Shown here: positions 37,976-46,660 of the stretch, piece after piece | Layout of the letters: every line of letters starts with the position of its first letter | How positions within the stretch are numbered: position 1 is the first letter of the stretch | NCBI RefSeq assembly: GCF_002844575.1 | Contig: NZ_PIQO01000028.1 | Location: 1-50,095, forward strand | Source: Heyndrickxia camelliae | GTDB lineage: Bacteria > Bacillota > Bacilli > Bacillales > Bacillaceae_C | DNA: 50,095 bases | Reading direction: 5' to 3' | Translations under genes and position numbers: made by a program | Notes under the pieces: model-generated | The model's database searches: none | Told to the model about the DNA's origin: nothing | What the model saw: the letters and a program-made list of their open reading frames with translations, nothing else

Positions 37976-38733
37976 TGATCGCAAAGAGAATAATTCCATG
38001 TTTGGATGTGAAAGATGGCAAAGTGGTAAAGGGTACAAACTTTGTTGGGCTAAGAGAAATGGGTGACCCGGTCGAAATGGCTACATACTATTCCGAAAAT
38101 GGAGCAGATGAAATTATTTTTCTAGATATTTCTGCCACCAATGAAGGCCGGAATACCATGATAGATACGGTGAAAAGGACTGCTGAAAATATTTTTGTTC
38201 CTTTTACAGTTGGCGGTGGGGTAAGATCCATTGAGGATGTGACACAGCTTTTAAAAGCAGGCGCAGATAAAGTCGGGATAAATTCTGCGGCTGTTCAAAA
38301 TCCGTCTCTTATTCAGGAGGCAGCTATTCGATTTGGCTCACAGTGTATTGTAGTAGCGATTGACGCAAAGAAATACCAGGATGGATGGCATGTGATGACC
38401 CATGGCGGCCGCAAAGATACTGGACTTGATGCAATCGCATGGGCTAAAAAAGTAGAGCAACTGGGCGCTGGGGAAATCTTATTAACGAGCGTGGATTGTG
38501 ATGGTGTGAAAGAGGGCTATGATCTTCTTTTAACAAAAGCCATTGTATCGGAAATAAGAATACCGGTCATTGCTTCTGGAGGTTGTGGAAAGCTCGAACA
38601 TTTTTCAGAGGTATTTGTGGAAACAAATGTATCAGCTGCATTAGCTGCTTCTATTTTTCACGAAGGCACCTATTCCATTCGAAAAGTGAAACAAATCTGT
38701 CAAGAAAACGGAGTGAATATACGTGAAGCCTGA
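37975..38733 (+). CDS. hisF: Imidazole glycerol phosphate synthase, cyclase subunit HisF
   Basis: TIM-barrel cyclase of 252 residues that partners HisH to make imidazole glycerol phosphate and AICAR. The catalytic aspartates are in [15 protein letters not shown] (Asp11) and [15 protein letters not shown]. The phosphate loops are [11 protein letters not shown] and [11 protein letters not shown]. The ATG shares one base with the hisA stop (TAATG). Confidence 0.96.
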   Translation: MIAKRIIPCLDVKDGKVVKGTNFVGLREMGDPVEMATYYSENGADEIIFLDISATNEGRNTMIDTVKRTAENIFVPFTVGGGVRSIEDVTQLLKAGADKVGINSAAVQNPSLIQEAAIRFGSQCIVVAIDAKKYQDGWHVMTHGGRKDTGLDAIAWAKKVEQLGAGEILLTSVDCDGVKEGYDLLLTKAIVSEIRIPVIASGGCGKLEHFSEVFVETNVSAALAASIFHEGTYSIRKVKQICQENGVNIREA

Positions 38734-39373
38734 TTTTACAAAAGGATTAATTCCAGCTATCATCGTCGAAGATAAAACAAATGAGGTTTTAATGCTTGCT
38801 TATATGAATGAGGAGTCTTACAACAAAACATTGGAAACAAATGAGACTTGGTTTTATTCTCGTTCAAGGGAGTGCCTTTGGAACAAGGGAGCAACCTCCG
38901 GGAATAAGCAAGTTGTTAAGTCTATTGCAATAGATTGTGATAACGATACCCTTTTAATTAGAGTAGATCCAAAAGGACCTGCGTGTCATACAGGAGAAAA
39001 ATCCTGCTTTTATCAAACAATAAAAGAAAAGGAGAATCACTCTTTTTCTGGTAACATCTTTTATGAGGTGATGCAAGAGGTAGAGGGAAGGAAAAGAGAA
39101 AAGGTAGAAAATTCTTATACGAATTATTTGTTTGATAAGGGAATTGATAAGATTGGAAAAAAAGTGATAGAAGAAGCTGGGGAAATCGTGATTGCAGCGA
39201 AGAATCATAGCAAAGAAGAGGTAATCAATGAATGCAGTGATCTCTTATATCACAGTTTTGTATTGTTAGCTAATCAAGATATTTCGCTATGTGAAGTAGA
39301 AGAGGAACTTGTAAAACGTTTTATGAAGAAGGGAAATAGTAAAGGGGATCGGTCGGTCATAGAGAATTGGTAA
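38723..39373 (+). CDS. hisIE: Bifunctional phosphoribosyl-AMP cyclohydrolase / phosphoribosyl-ATP pyrophosphatase
   Basis: Fusion of 216 residues catalysing steps 2 and 3 of histidine synthesis. The HisI cyclohydrolase domain (1-105) has [19 protein letters not shown] and [13 protein letters not shown], with zinc cysteines. The HisE pyrophosphatase domain (about 110-216) has [16 protein letters not shown] and ECSDLLYH. The start GTG at 38723 overlaps hisF by 11 nt. It is the last gene of the operon; hisC and histidinol-phosphatase are not here. Confidence 0.96.
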   Translation: MKPDFTKGLIPAIIVEDKTNEVLMLAYMNEESYNKTLETNETWFYSRSRECLWNKGATSGNKQVVKSIAIDCDNDTLLIRVDPKGPACHTGEKSCFYQTIKEKENHSFSGNIFYEVMQEVEGRKREKVENSYTNYLFDKGIDKIGKKVIEEAGEIVIAAKNHSKEEVINECSDLLYHSFVLLANQDISLCEVEEELVKRFMKKGNSKGDRSVIENW

Positions 39374-39417
39374 AACAGATGAACAAAGCATACCGTACTT
39401 TGAGTGTTTTATAACAA

Positions 39418-39451
39418 ATGACGTATCCATTGGCATACGCCATTTTTTTGT
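39418..39451 (+). terminator. Terminator of the histidine operon
   Basis: Imperfect stem ATGACGTATCC / GGCATACGCCAT followed by TTTTTTT, about 45 nt after the hisIE stop. Confidence 0.75.
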
Positions 39452-39541
39452 TTAGGAAATCGTTTATATCATGTATTTTTTACGTCCCATTCGCAGATAG
39501 ATCAGACTAAAAAATCTGAATTCTCTCTAATGTGGAACAAA

Positions 39542-39573
39542 AGAAAGCGCATTAATAGAATACATGTTATACT
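39542..39573 (+). promoter_or_regulatory. Candidate promoter with cre-like site before the P5C dehydrogenase gene
   Basis: TATACT at 39568-39573 is a good -10. AGAAAGCGCATTAA at 39542-39555 covers the -35 position and matches the CcpA cre consensus WGAAARCGYTTWCW at 12 of 14 positions. CcpA control of a proline/arginine catabolic gene would be sensible but is not shown. Confidence 0.35.
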
Positions 39574-39638
39574 TTATGGGTACAAACAATTTTGTTTGTA
39601 TTATGAATCAAAGTTTTAAAACAGGAGGACGTGGAAAA

Positions 39639-41270
39639 ATGAGTAACGGAATTTTCAAAATCCCAACACTAACGAATGAGCCAGGCAATTCCTATGCTCC
39701 AGGTACAAAGGAACGGGAAACATTAAAAGCAGAATTAAAACGCCAATCTAATATCGTGGTTGATATCCCTGTGATAATTAATGGAGAAGATATAAAGACA
39801 GATACAGTGAAACAAGTGGTTATGCCGCATGATCACCAACATGTTTTAGCAAACTATTCACAAGCTGGAGAAAAAGAATTGCGCGATGCAGTGGAAGCGG
39901 CAATGGCTGCCAAAGAAGCATGGGCAAATATGCCATGGGAACATCGTGCATCTATTTTCTTAAAGGCTGCTGATTTAATCTCTGGTCCATACCGTGATTT
40001 AATCAATGCTTCTACGATGTTAGGACAATCCAAAACTGCTTTCCAATCTGAAATTGACGCTGCACAAGAATTAGTAGATTTCTTACGCTATGATGTTGAT
40101 TGTGCAAATCAAATTTATCAAATTCAGCCAAGTAGTATGAAGAATATATGGAATCGTACAGATTATCGCCCATTAGATGGTTTTGTATTGGCAATTTCTC
40201 CATTTAATTTCACATCAATTGGAGGAAACTTACCAGTAGCACCTGCCATTATGGGAAATGTAGTTGTTTGGAAACCCGCAACCACTTCTTTACTATCAAA
40301 CTACTATTTTATGCGTGTATTAGAAGAGGCAGGATTACCAAAAGGAGTTATCAACTTTGTGCCTTCTCGTGGTTCACAAGTATCAGAAGTGGTATTAACA
40401 GACCCACGTATGTCAGGTTTCCATTTTACAGGGTCAACAAGTACGTTCCAAACTATTTGGAAAACAGTTGGAGAAAACATAGCAAATTATCAATCATATC
40501 CTCGTTTAATTGGGGAAACAGGCGGAAAAGACTTTGTATTTGTTCACGAATCAGCACAAGTTGATAAAGTGGTAGCGAACCTTGTTCGTGGTGCTTTTGA
40601 ATACCAAGGCCAAAAATGTTCAGCTGCATCCCGTGCTTATATTCCAGCTAGTCTTTGGGAAGAAGTGAAATCTGGTTTAGTAGAAGAAACTGCGAAAATT
40701 AAAGTAGGGGATATACAAGACTTTAGAAATTTCATGGGAGCTGTCATCGATAAAGCAGCCTTTGATTCTATTACAGGCTATATCGACTACGCTGCCGCTT
40801 CTGAAGAAGCAGAAATTATTGCAGGTGGTACGTATGATGACTCTGTTGGATATTTCATACAGCCTACCATTATTGTGACAACCAATCCAAACTTCAAAAC
40901 TATGGTTGAAGAAATTTTTGGACCAGTATTAACGATTTATGTATATGAAAATGATAAATTAGAAGAAACATTGAATGCTGTAGATACAGCTTCTATCTAT
41001 GCATTAACAGGTGCAATATTTGCTCAGAATCGTGAAGCGATTATTTACTTAGAACGCCGATTATCTGGTGCAGCTGGAAACTTCTATATCAATGATAAAC
41101 CAACTGGTGCGATGATTGATCAACAACCGTTTGGCGGTTCTCGCGGTTCTGGTACCAACGATAAAGCAGGTTCTGTATTTAACATGATTCGTTGGACAAG
41201 TCCTCGTGTTATTAAAGAAAACTTTGCGCCAACTGCAGAAGTTTCATATCCATTCATGGATGAAGAATGA
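39639..41270 (+). CDS. pruA: L-glutamate gamma-semialdehyde (P5C) dehydrogenase, ALDH4-like
   Basis: NAD-dependent aldehyde dehydrogenase of 543 residues oxidising glutamate semialdehyde to glutamate in proline and arginine breakdown. The catalytic Cys is in FEYQGQKCSAASRAY and the Glu in LIGETGGKDFVF. The N-terminal segment NEPGNSYAPGTKERETL and overall length resemble eukaryotic ALDH4A1 and its bacterial relatives more than the 515-residue Bacillus RocA. ATG at 39639 lies 9 nt after AGGAGG and is chosen over 39564. No proline dehydrogenase gene is adjacent. Confidence 0.9.
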   Translation: MSNGIFKIPTLTNEPGNSYAPGTKERETLKAELKRQSNIVVDIPVIINGEDIKTDTVKQVVMPHDHQHVLANYSQAGEKELRDAVEAAMAAKEAWANMPWEHRASIFLKAADLISGPYRDLINASTMLGQSKTAFQSEIDAAQELVDFLRYDVDCANQIYQIQPSSMKNIWNRTDYRPLDGFVLAISPFNFTSIGGNLPVAPAIMGNVVVWKPATTSLLSNYYFMRVLEEAGLPKGVINFVPSRGSQVSEVVLTDPRMSGFHFTGSTSTFQTIWKTVGENIANYQSYPRLIGETGGKDFVFVHESAQVDKVVANLVRGAFEYQGQKCSAASRAYIPASLWEEVKSGLVEETAKIKVGDIQDFRNFMGAVIDKAAFDSITGYIDYAAASEEAEIIAGGTYDDSVGYFIQPTIIVTTNPNFKTMVEEIFGPVLTIYVYENDKLEETLNAVDTASIYALTGAIFAQNREAIIYLERRLSGAAGNFYINDKPTGAMIDQQPFGGSRGSGTNDKAGSVFNMIRWTSPRVIKENFAPTAEVSYPFMDEE

Positions 41271-41292
41271 GATCATAAAGATATAAAAGAAG

Positions 41293-41327
41293 AGAGATTG
41301 AAATGTTTTCGTTTCAATCTCTTTTTA
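41293..41327 (+). terminator. Terminator of the P5C dehydrogenase gene
   Basis: Perfect 11-bp stem AGAGATTGAAA / TTTCAATCTCT with an 8-nt loop and a TTTTTA tail. Confidence 0.9.
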
Positions 41328-41390
41328 CTAAGATTAGGATATTGTTTCATTACTTACACTACTTTTTGAAAATAATTGAGGAATAATGGA

Positions 41391-42791
41391 ATGAAAAAAA
41401 TAATGATTGTCCTTTTGTCTGTAGGTATTATACTTGGTGTTTTCGTTTTCGCTATTATTCATGCACAGAAGGATAAGGTTTTATATGTAGCTTTAAATGG
41501 CAATGATCATAACGAGGGTTCTAAATCAAAGCCCTTTCGTACAATAGAAAAAGCAACCGCGGAAGCAACAGCAGGTACAACGGTCTTCTTAAGAAGAGGT
41601 ACTTACAAGGAAAAGCTTGTTGTGAAACATAGCGGCACAAAGTCAAAACCAGTTATCTTTAAAGCTTATAAAGAGGAAAAGGTTGCCCTCAGTGGAAAGA
41701 ATCTAAAAGATGTAGAGGGGAATACCGCCTTGGTGACGATACATAATAAAAACTATGTAACGATTCACGGATTAATGATACAGGATTTGACTACTAATTT
41801 AACCAATGAAACAGTAATGGGAATTTATGTGACAGGCAATAGCAAACATATTGTTTTAGAAAATAACCATGTCCAACATATTGAAACTCATGCCGATGAA
41901 GGGAATGGGCACGGAATCGCTGTATACGGTACCGGCTCAATGAAAGATATAAAGATTGTGAATAATACGGTGCAAGATTTAAAACTTGGTTCAAGTGAAT
42001 CGCTTGTGCTTAATGGAAATATTGACGGTTTCAAAGTTGTAAATAACAAAGTTCGCCGAAGTGATAATATCGGGATTGACTTGATTGGATATGAAGGCGT
42101 CTCTAAAGATAAAAATGTGGATTATGTTCGTAATGGTGTGGTGAAAAATAACAACGTTTATGAAATTTCCTCTTACGGTAATCCAGCCTACGGAAAGGAT
42201 TATAGTGCTGGCGGTATTTACGTAGATGGTGGAAAAAATATAGCCATTGAAGAGAATACGATTTATAAATGCGATATTGGAATAGAAGCAACCTCAGAAC
42301 ATGCCGGAAAGTATGCTGATAATATTCATATAAATAACAACACCATTTATAATAATTTTTATACTGGAATATCGATTGGAGGTTATGATAAGGAGCGCGG
42401 AGGGACCAAAAATTCTATTATATCTCAAAATATTTTATATCGGAATGACACGAAGAAGCTAGAAGGGGGACAGATTTTATTACAACATGATACTAAAAAT
42501 AATGTAATTGAAAGAAATATCATGACTGCTGGACCATCTAGGTTGTTTATCGTGAATTATTTTAAAACCAATCAAAATAATATATTACAAAGAAATATAT
42601 TTCATAAAGAAAGTAGAAAAGCTGGCATCTGGGTTTGGAAAGACGAAGAGTATACGTCTTTTTCTAAGTTCAAAAATGCTTCAAATAGTGATGAAAAATC
42701 CAGTTATTTAGATCCGAAATACGAAAATGCAACTCATTATGATTTTAGTTTGAAAAAGAATTCACCTGCGAAAAAAATGATAGAAAAGTAA
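41391..42791 (+). CDS. Exported right-handed parallel beta-helix protein
   Basis: A 466-residue protein with an N-terminal signal or anchor helix (MKKIMIVLLSVGIILGVFVF). It starts its fold with a DUF1565-like segment (GNDHNEGSKSKPFRTIEKA) and then shows repeated beta-helix rungs such as IVLENNHVQHIETHADEGN, IVNNTVQDLKLG and IHINNNTIYNNFYTGISIGG. This layout is shared by pectate-lyase-like and other polysaccharide lyases; the true substrate is unknown. GAGGA lies 8 nt before the ATG at 41391, so the upstream TTG (41376) is not used. It stands alone with a terminator. Confidence 0.85.
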   Translation: MKKIMIVLLSVGIILGVFVFAIIHAQKDKVLYVALNGNDHNEGSKSKPFRTIEKATAEATAGTTVFLRRGTYKEKLVVKHSGTKSKPVIFKAYKEEKVALSGKNLKDVEGNTALVTIHNKNYVTIHGLMIQDLTTNLTNETVMGIYVTGNSKHIVLENNHVQHIETHADEGNGHGIAVYGTGSMKDIKIVNNTVQDLKLGSSESLVLNGNIDGFKVVNNKVRRSDNIGIDLIGYEGVSKDKNVDYVRNGVVKNNNVYEISSYGNPAYGKDYSAGGIYVDGGKNIAIEENTIYKCDIGIEATSEHAGKYADNIHINNNTIYNNFYTGISIGGYDKERGGTKNSIISQNILYRNDTKKLEGGQILLQHDTKNNVIERNIMTAGPSRLFIVNYFKTNQNNILQRNIFHKESRKAGIWVWKDEEYTSFSKFKNASNSDEKSSYLDPKYENATHYDFSLKKNSPAKKMIEK

Positions 42792-42794
42792 ATA

Positions 42795-42828
42795 TCAGAC
42801 CAACTTTCCGGTCTGATTATTTTCATCT
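42795..42828 (+). terminator. Terminator of the beta-helix gene
   Basis: Perfect 8-bp stem ATCAGACC / GGTCTGAT with a moderately T-rich ATTTTCAT tail. Confidence 0.7.
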
Positions 42829-43417
42829 TATATGTCGTTCACTTTTCTTTTATAAGAAGCTCCTTCAGTTTTAATTACACCTCAACAAGCTCCCGTATGT
42901 CTACTAGATTTTATAACGATAGAGAATGGTAGGTTAGATGTTACTGCATAGCTTATTAATGTGGATGTTAAAGCACACATAATTATTTGGAAAATGACTA
43001 AGGAGTCATTCCTGTTTTTACCAATAATAACTTAACTGATATAAATAGTCCTTAAAGACTGTGGATTTAGGTGAGATTGGAGAGAAGTTATCCGAAAAAG
43101 GATATATTAATTGGAGACCTGATTCTCTTCCCCAAAAAGAGTTTTCGTTCTTCATAATCTGTGGTTCTGGTATGATGTTTCATAAAGAGAATCTAAACAT
43201 GCGAATAACTAACTTCATATGATGATGGGTCATAATTCTACTATAGTGGGTGATGAAAAAGGAATAAACAAATGAATAGAAAGAGAGGTTGAATGATTTG
43301 GCTTCTTTTGCTGCTTCTGTTAAAACCTCGCTAATAGTGCCTGCATAAAAAACAGGTATACTAACCTTTATCCCATGAATATATATAGGTAAAAAAATAT
43401 ATATGGAGGTGTTCTTT
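42829..43417. other. Gene-poor gap before the DUF3291 gene
   Basis: About 590 bases without an intact gene. A plus-strand fragment at 43061-43222 reads like protein (separate entry). Just before it a frame reads DFITIENGRLDVTA and stops at a TAG, also hinting at decay. Otherwise AT-rich with no clear sites. Confidence 0.5.
43061..43222 (+). pseudogene. Coding-like fragment, probable gene remnant
   Basis: An open frame of 53 codons reading VDLGEIGEKLSEKGYINW, then DSLPQKEFSFFIICGSGMMF and ending MRITNFI. The composition looks like true protein, but there is no ribosome binding site at the GTG at 43061, and an in-frame TAG lies just upstream at 43046. I do not recognise a family. Confidence 0.35.
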
Positions 43418-43885
43418 GTGGCTTTAGTGTCAATCTATACGGTTGGAAGGTTAAAACAAGCCTATGATCACCCAGCCTCTCGTGAATTTTTTGAAGTAGG
43501 AAATGACATATATCTTCAGGCATCTAGTTCAGGTCAACTTATAGATATATTCTCTTCAAATAGAGTTACATTTCCAAAAGAACTAGTAGAGGAAGAAGGT
43601 TTTCCTATTATTACACTAACCGTATGGAAAAGTCTCCAATCATTATATGAGTTTACTTATACAGGTAAACATAGGAAAGCTTTGCAGGATAGGAAAAAGT
43701 GGATGTTGCCATATAAGGAAAAGCACCTTCCATATGTATTGTGGTGGTCAGAAAGGGTAAGTGATGTCTCATGGAATGAGGCATTCAAGAGATACAACTA
43801 TTATATTCAGCAGGGATCAACTCCATATGCTTTTGATTTTAAACATGCGTTTGATGATAAAGGGGAAATCTGTATGGTTAAGTAG
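43418..43885 (+). CDS. DUF3291 domain protein
   Basis: A 155-residue cytoplasmic protein with the DUF3291 pattern: ALVSIYTVGRLKQAYDHPAS, then TLTVWKSLQSLYEFTYTGKH and LPYVLWWSERVSDVSWNEAF. The domain is a ferredoxin-like fold related to monooxygenases such as those of antibiotic synthesis, but no reaction is known for it. The start is GTG at 43418, 6 nt after GGAGGTG (43405-43411); the in-frame ATG at 43403 sits within that site. It stands alone in a gene-poor stretch. Confidence 0.82.
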   Translation: MALVSIYTVGRLKQAYDHPASREFFEVGNDIYLQASSSGQLIDIFSSNRVTFPKELVEEEGFPIITLTVWKSLQSLYEFTYTGKHRKALQDRKKWMLPYKEKHLPYVLWWSERVSDVSWNEAFKRYNYYIQQGSTPYAFDFKHAFDDKGEICMVK

Positions 43886-44187
43886 AAGTGTATTCTATTG
43901 ATAATGATTAAATATTCATTTAAGTAGAAAGAAGTCTTTGCTCTTTTAAGGGTTGAAAGTCTTTTTTTGCGTTGTGTTAAATATTGAATTTTATGGAAGG
44001 AGGATTAAGAACAAATAGAGCGAAAAAATAACAGTAGAAGAATAATTTTATAAAAACAAGGTGAGAGATGAGTCAATTAATAACGTTAAATAAAGGATAA
44101 TGAGGGAGATCAAATAGAATTGTAAAAAGTGATTAATAACAGACATTAGATAGGCAAGATATACGGAATTAAGTGAGGGAGTAAGAA
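43886..44187. other. Intergenic gap with nothing definite
   Basis: About 300 AT-rich bases between the DUF3291 and GNAT genes. A T-run at 43961-43967 follows a weak, imperfect pairing and might end the first transcript. I see no gene, promoter or repeat that I can support. Confidence 0.4.
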
Positions 44188-44676
44188 ATGAAAATTTTAA
44201 AAGACAAGGAATTACAAATTCGTTCAGTTCAACATCATGAAGATGTTCATTGCGCAATCCCTTGGTATCAAGATAAAGAGGTTTTATATTTTTCTGAGGG
44301 TGATGGTACCGAACCGTATGACATACATACTATTAGTAGAATGTATAGTCATCTAAGCCAAGTGGGGGAATTGTATATGATTGAGATATGTCATAACGAA
44401 GAATGGCTTCCCATTGGAGATGTTACCTTATCAAGAGAAATGGTACCTATTGTCATAGGTGAGCAAGACTTTAGAGGAAAGGGATATGGTAAACGAGTTA
44501 TAGCTCTGTTAATTCAAAGAGCAAAAGAACTGAATTGGAAAAAGTTAAAAGTTAATAAGATTTATACTTATAACGAAGCTTCCAGAAAAATGTTTGAAGG
44601 TTTAGGTTTTATTAAAGTTAAGAATGAATTGGACGAGAAAGGAAGAGAGTACGAAAGCTTTGAACTAGAATTATAA
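44188..44676 (+). CDS. GNAT family N-acetyltransferase
   Basis: A 162-residue acyl-CoA transferase. The acetyl-CoA loop FRGKGYGKRVIALLIQRAKEL lies near residue 95, preceded by the beta strand of IGDVTLSREMVPIVIGE. The end follows the family pattern KVNKIYTYNEASRKMFEGLGF. It is closest in form to RimJ/RimL-like and aminoglycoside-type acetyltransferases, but the substrate cannot be told. GAGGGAG lies about 6 nt before the ATG. No operon partner. Confidence 0.85.
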   Translation: MKILKDKELQIRSVQHHEDVHCAIPWYQDKEVLYFSEGDGTEPYDIHTISRMYSHLSQVGELYMIEICHNEEWLPIGDVTLSREMVPIVIGEQDFRGKGYGKRVIALLIQRAKELNWKKLKVNKIYTYNEASRKMFEGLGFIKVKNELDEKGREYESFELEL

Positions 44677-45090
44677 ATAGGTTGCTTTCAAGCTATGAAA
44701 AGAAATATAGTTTATTTACTCCCAACACAGTTTTAAAGAATTCAGATGCCCTAATTGTGTAGACAATAAGATTTCGGAAACTGGCACCGCCTAGTTTCGA
44801 AGGTGCCAATTACTTTATAGTTTTCAGTCAAAAATAAACCGATGATAAATACCTTTTGCTAGTAGTGCCATAGAAAGAACATTGAAATCCATAGGCATTT
44901 CATTTGGATATCTTTCTACAAAATGAGCACAAGCTGCACCTGATGTATCTCTTATCTGACCACATAAGAAAAATTATGGCCATTATAACATCTTCACTTC
45001 AAATCTATGCAAATAGTTATTAGTAAGCAGGAACTTTTACTAATAAAATAGAAAAGATTATGGTATAGAAATATCAGGAAAAGTCAATAA
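44677..45090. other. Gap with inverted repeat and a gene remnant
   Basis: About 410 bases without an intact gene. GGCACC (44783-44788) and GGTGCC (44802-44807) form a hairpin with no T-run. A minus-strand fragment at 44824-44973 is coding-like (separate entry). The rest is featureless. Confidence 0.5.
44824..44973 (-). pseudogene. Coding-like fragment, probable 3' end of a lost gene
   Basis: A minus-strand frame of 49 codons ending at the TGA at 44824-44826 reads LCGQIRDTSGAACAHFVERY, then PNEMPMDFNVLSMALLAKGI and YHRFIFD. It is open only from a TAA at 44974-44976 and has no start codon at its beginning. The text looks like the C-terminus of a real protein. The family is not recognised. The WYL regulator gene downstream is intact and independent. 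Confidence 0.4.
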
Positions 45091-46053
45091 TCATGGGTGA
45101 TACAAGTGTAATCTTTCTTGTACTTCCTCCAAAACTTTTTCTGGGATTTTCCTTACCTTGATATCTCTACCTAAAAAAAGCAGCCAATTTGTCATTTCGT
45201 TCAATTCCTCGAGATTGTCAACATTAATAAAAGTCTCTAGAATGGCTGTCGTTTGATAAGGATTCGTATAGGAAATTGAGACATTTAATGGATGGTACTT
45301 TTTGAATTGGGCAATCGCTTTTGGTCCAAGTTCAAGGATTAGGTTAATAACTTTTTCCTGCTGATTTATTTTTTCTAATATCTTATTCTTACTTAATCTT
45401 TTTTTCAGTGGGCAGGGATGAACATTGATGATCTGATCAACAGGAAAAATTTCCTTTTTTTCTTCCTTTAGATCGAAACCTTCAATCATCCAAAGGCTTT
45501 TTTCTTGGTATAGATGCAATATATAAATGGGATAAGAGTTTATTACTTTATCCTTTTCGATTGTAAGCAATACATATCTATCCATAAGAAGGATTTGGAT
45601 GAGTTTTTCTAACATGGGATGGGGGAGGTCTGATAAATCAAGTAAGTCGGGATTATTTGGGTTGGTCCCTGCAAAAAGCAAAATTTGATTTAAAATGACA
45701 AGGTCTTCTTGCTGGTTTTCTGAGATGAGGCCAAGTAATTTTTCCGCTAAAGAATGACGACTTTTAAGATAAGGAAGTTGTTGATTTCTTGTGGCCATAA
45801 AGGCAATAAAAAGAGCTTTAACCTCATTGTCAGTAAAACGAACATCTGGAAGGACAGAATTATGCATGACAAAATATCCACCATCCCTTCCAACCTCAGC
45901 GACAAGTGGCATCCCCATTGCCTCGATTTCTCTGATATCTCTAATAGCGGTAGAACGGGAGATGTTAAATTCTCGCATAATTTCAGAAATGGTAAAATGC
46001 GAGCGGTTGTTGATATATCGCATGATAATATTAATACGTTCAACTTTTTTCAT
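45091..46053 (-). CDS. HTH and WYL domain transcriptional regulator (YafY-like)
   Basis: A 320-residue DNA-binding regulator. The N-terminal winged helix (HFTISEIMREFNISRSTAIRDIREIEAMGMPLVAEVGRDGGY region, residues 20-65) is of the HTH_11/DeoR kind. The central and C-terminal parts form a WYL-type ligand-sensing domain (SYPIYILHLYQEKSLWMIEGFDLKE) and a WCX-like tail. ATG at 46053 has AGGAG 5 nt upstream; the GTG at 46059 is inside that site. It is divergent from the GyrI-like gene, with a promoter and a perfect dyad in between, so it probably controls that gene and perhaps itself. Confidence 0.88.
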   Translation of the reverse strand: MKKVERINIIMRYINNRSHFTISEIMREFNISRSTAIRDIREIEAMGMPLVAEVGRDGGYFVMHNSVLPDVRFTDNEVKALFIAFMATRNQQLPYLKSRHSLAEKLLGLISENQQEDLVILNQILLFAGTNPNNPDLLDLSDLPHPMLEKLIQILLMDRYVLLTIEKDKVINSYPIYILHLYQEKSLWMIEGFDLKEEKKEIFPVDQIINVHPCPLKKRLSKNKILEKINQQEKVINLILELGPKAIAQFKKYHPLNVSISYTNPYQTTAILETFINVDNLEELNEMTNWLLFLGRDIKVRKIPEKVLEEVQERLHLYHP

Positions 46054-46078
46054 TGGCACTCCTAAACAGTATCACTTT

Positions 46079-46106
46079 TTGACATGATTTAACGTTATTA
46101 TATAAC
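46079..46106 (+). promoter_or_regulatory. Strong promoter of the GyrI-like gene pair
   Basis: A consensus TTGACA at 46079-46084 and TATAAC at 46101-46106 with 16-nt spacing, facing the 46163 gene. Confidence 0.7.
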
Positions 46107-46107
46107 C

Positions 46108-46135
46108 ATCAAATGAATAAGAAAAGTCATTTGAT
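46108..46135 (+). promoter_or_regulatory. Perfect inverted repeat, candidate operator
   Basis: ATCAAATGA (46108-46116) and TCATTTGAT (46127-46135) are exact inverse complements around a 10-nt spacer. They lie at about +1 to +28 of the strong promoter, a classic repressor position, in the divergent region next to the WYL regulator gene. Confidence 0.6.
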
Positions 46136-46162
46136 TAATACAAAAAAAGGAAGGTTTTGAAA

Positions 46163-46642
46163 ATGACAAATTATACTCTAGAAGAAAAAGATAGCTTTAC
46201 TGTATTAGGTATTGGAACAGAGCTAAAGAGCGATTACACAGACTATGCTGGCATAACTAAAGAAAAGGCAGACTTTTGGGAATCCGTCAAACAAGATGGG
46301 AGGCTTGAAACGTTAAAAGCTGTTGCCACAAATGATTATATTTTTGCCGTGAACGAAGCAGTGAATAATAAGATGATGCATTATGCAGGCGTCATGACAG
46401 ATGCCTCCGTACCAGAAGCCTCCAGAGTTATCCAATTTCCTAAAGGAGAATACCTAGTTGTAAAAGGAGAAGCGAAAACAGCGGAAGAGTTGAGTAATAA
46501 ACTAACTGGCATTGCCTTTGGCCAAGTCTTGGGAGAAGTAAAGGATGTTGCCTATGTGGGCGGGCCAAATGCAACGGTTGAGATGGGGCAGAAAAACGGC
46601 TTAGTGTTTGGCGAAATATGGATTCCAGTTGTGAGAAAATAA
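46163..46642 (+). CDS. GyrI-like effector-binding domain protein
   Basis: A 159-residue stand-alone domain related to the GyrI/AraC-type effector-binding fold that binds small hydrophobic molecules. Visible elements are DSFTVLGIGTELKSDYTDYAG, MHYAGVMTDASVPEASRVIQFP and, at the end, KNGLVFGEIWIPVVRK, with the Glu-Trp-Ile-Pro tail typical of the fold. AAGGAAGG lies 8 nt before the ATG at 46163; the TTG at 46157 is too near. It is driven by a strong promoter with an operator-like dyad, and is followed 18 nt later by an unknown gene. A role in ligand capture is inference. Confidence 0.82.
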   Translation: MTNYTLEEKDSFTVLGIGTELKSDYTDYAGITKEKADFWESVKQDGRLETLKAVATNDYIFAVNEAVNNKMMHYAGVMTDASVPEASRVIQFPKGEYLVVKGEAKTAEELSNKLTGIAFGQVLGEVKDVAYVGGPNATVEMGQKNGLVFGEIWIPVVRK

Positions 46643-46660
46643 ATAAAAGGAGAGATAAAA

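Noticed and set aside
45754-46087. Two plus-strand open frames of about 100 codons opposite the WYL regulator gene
   Set aside because: Both overlap the regulator coding sequence on the other strand and lack ribosome binding sites.
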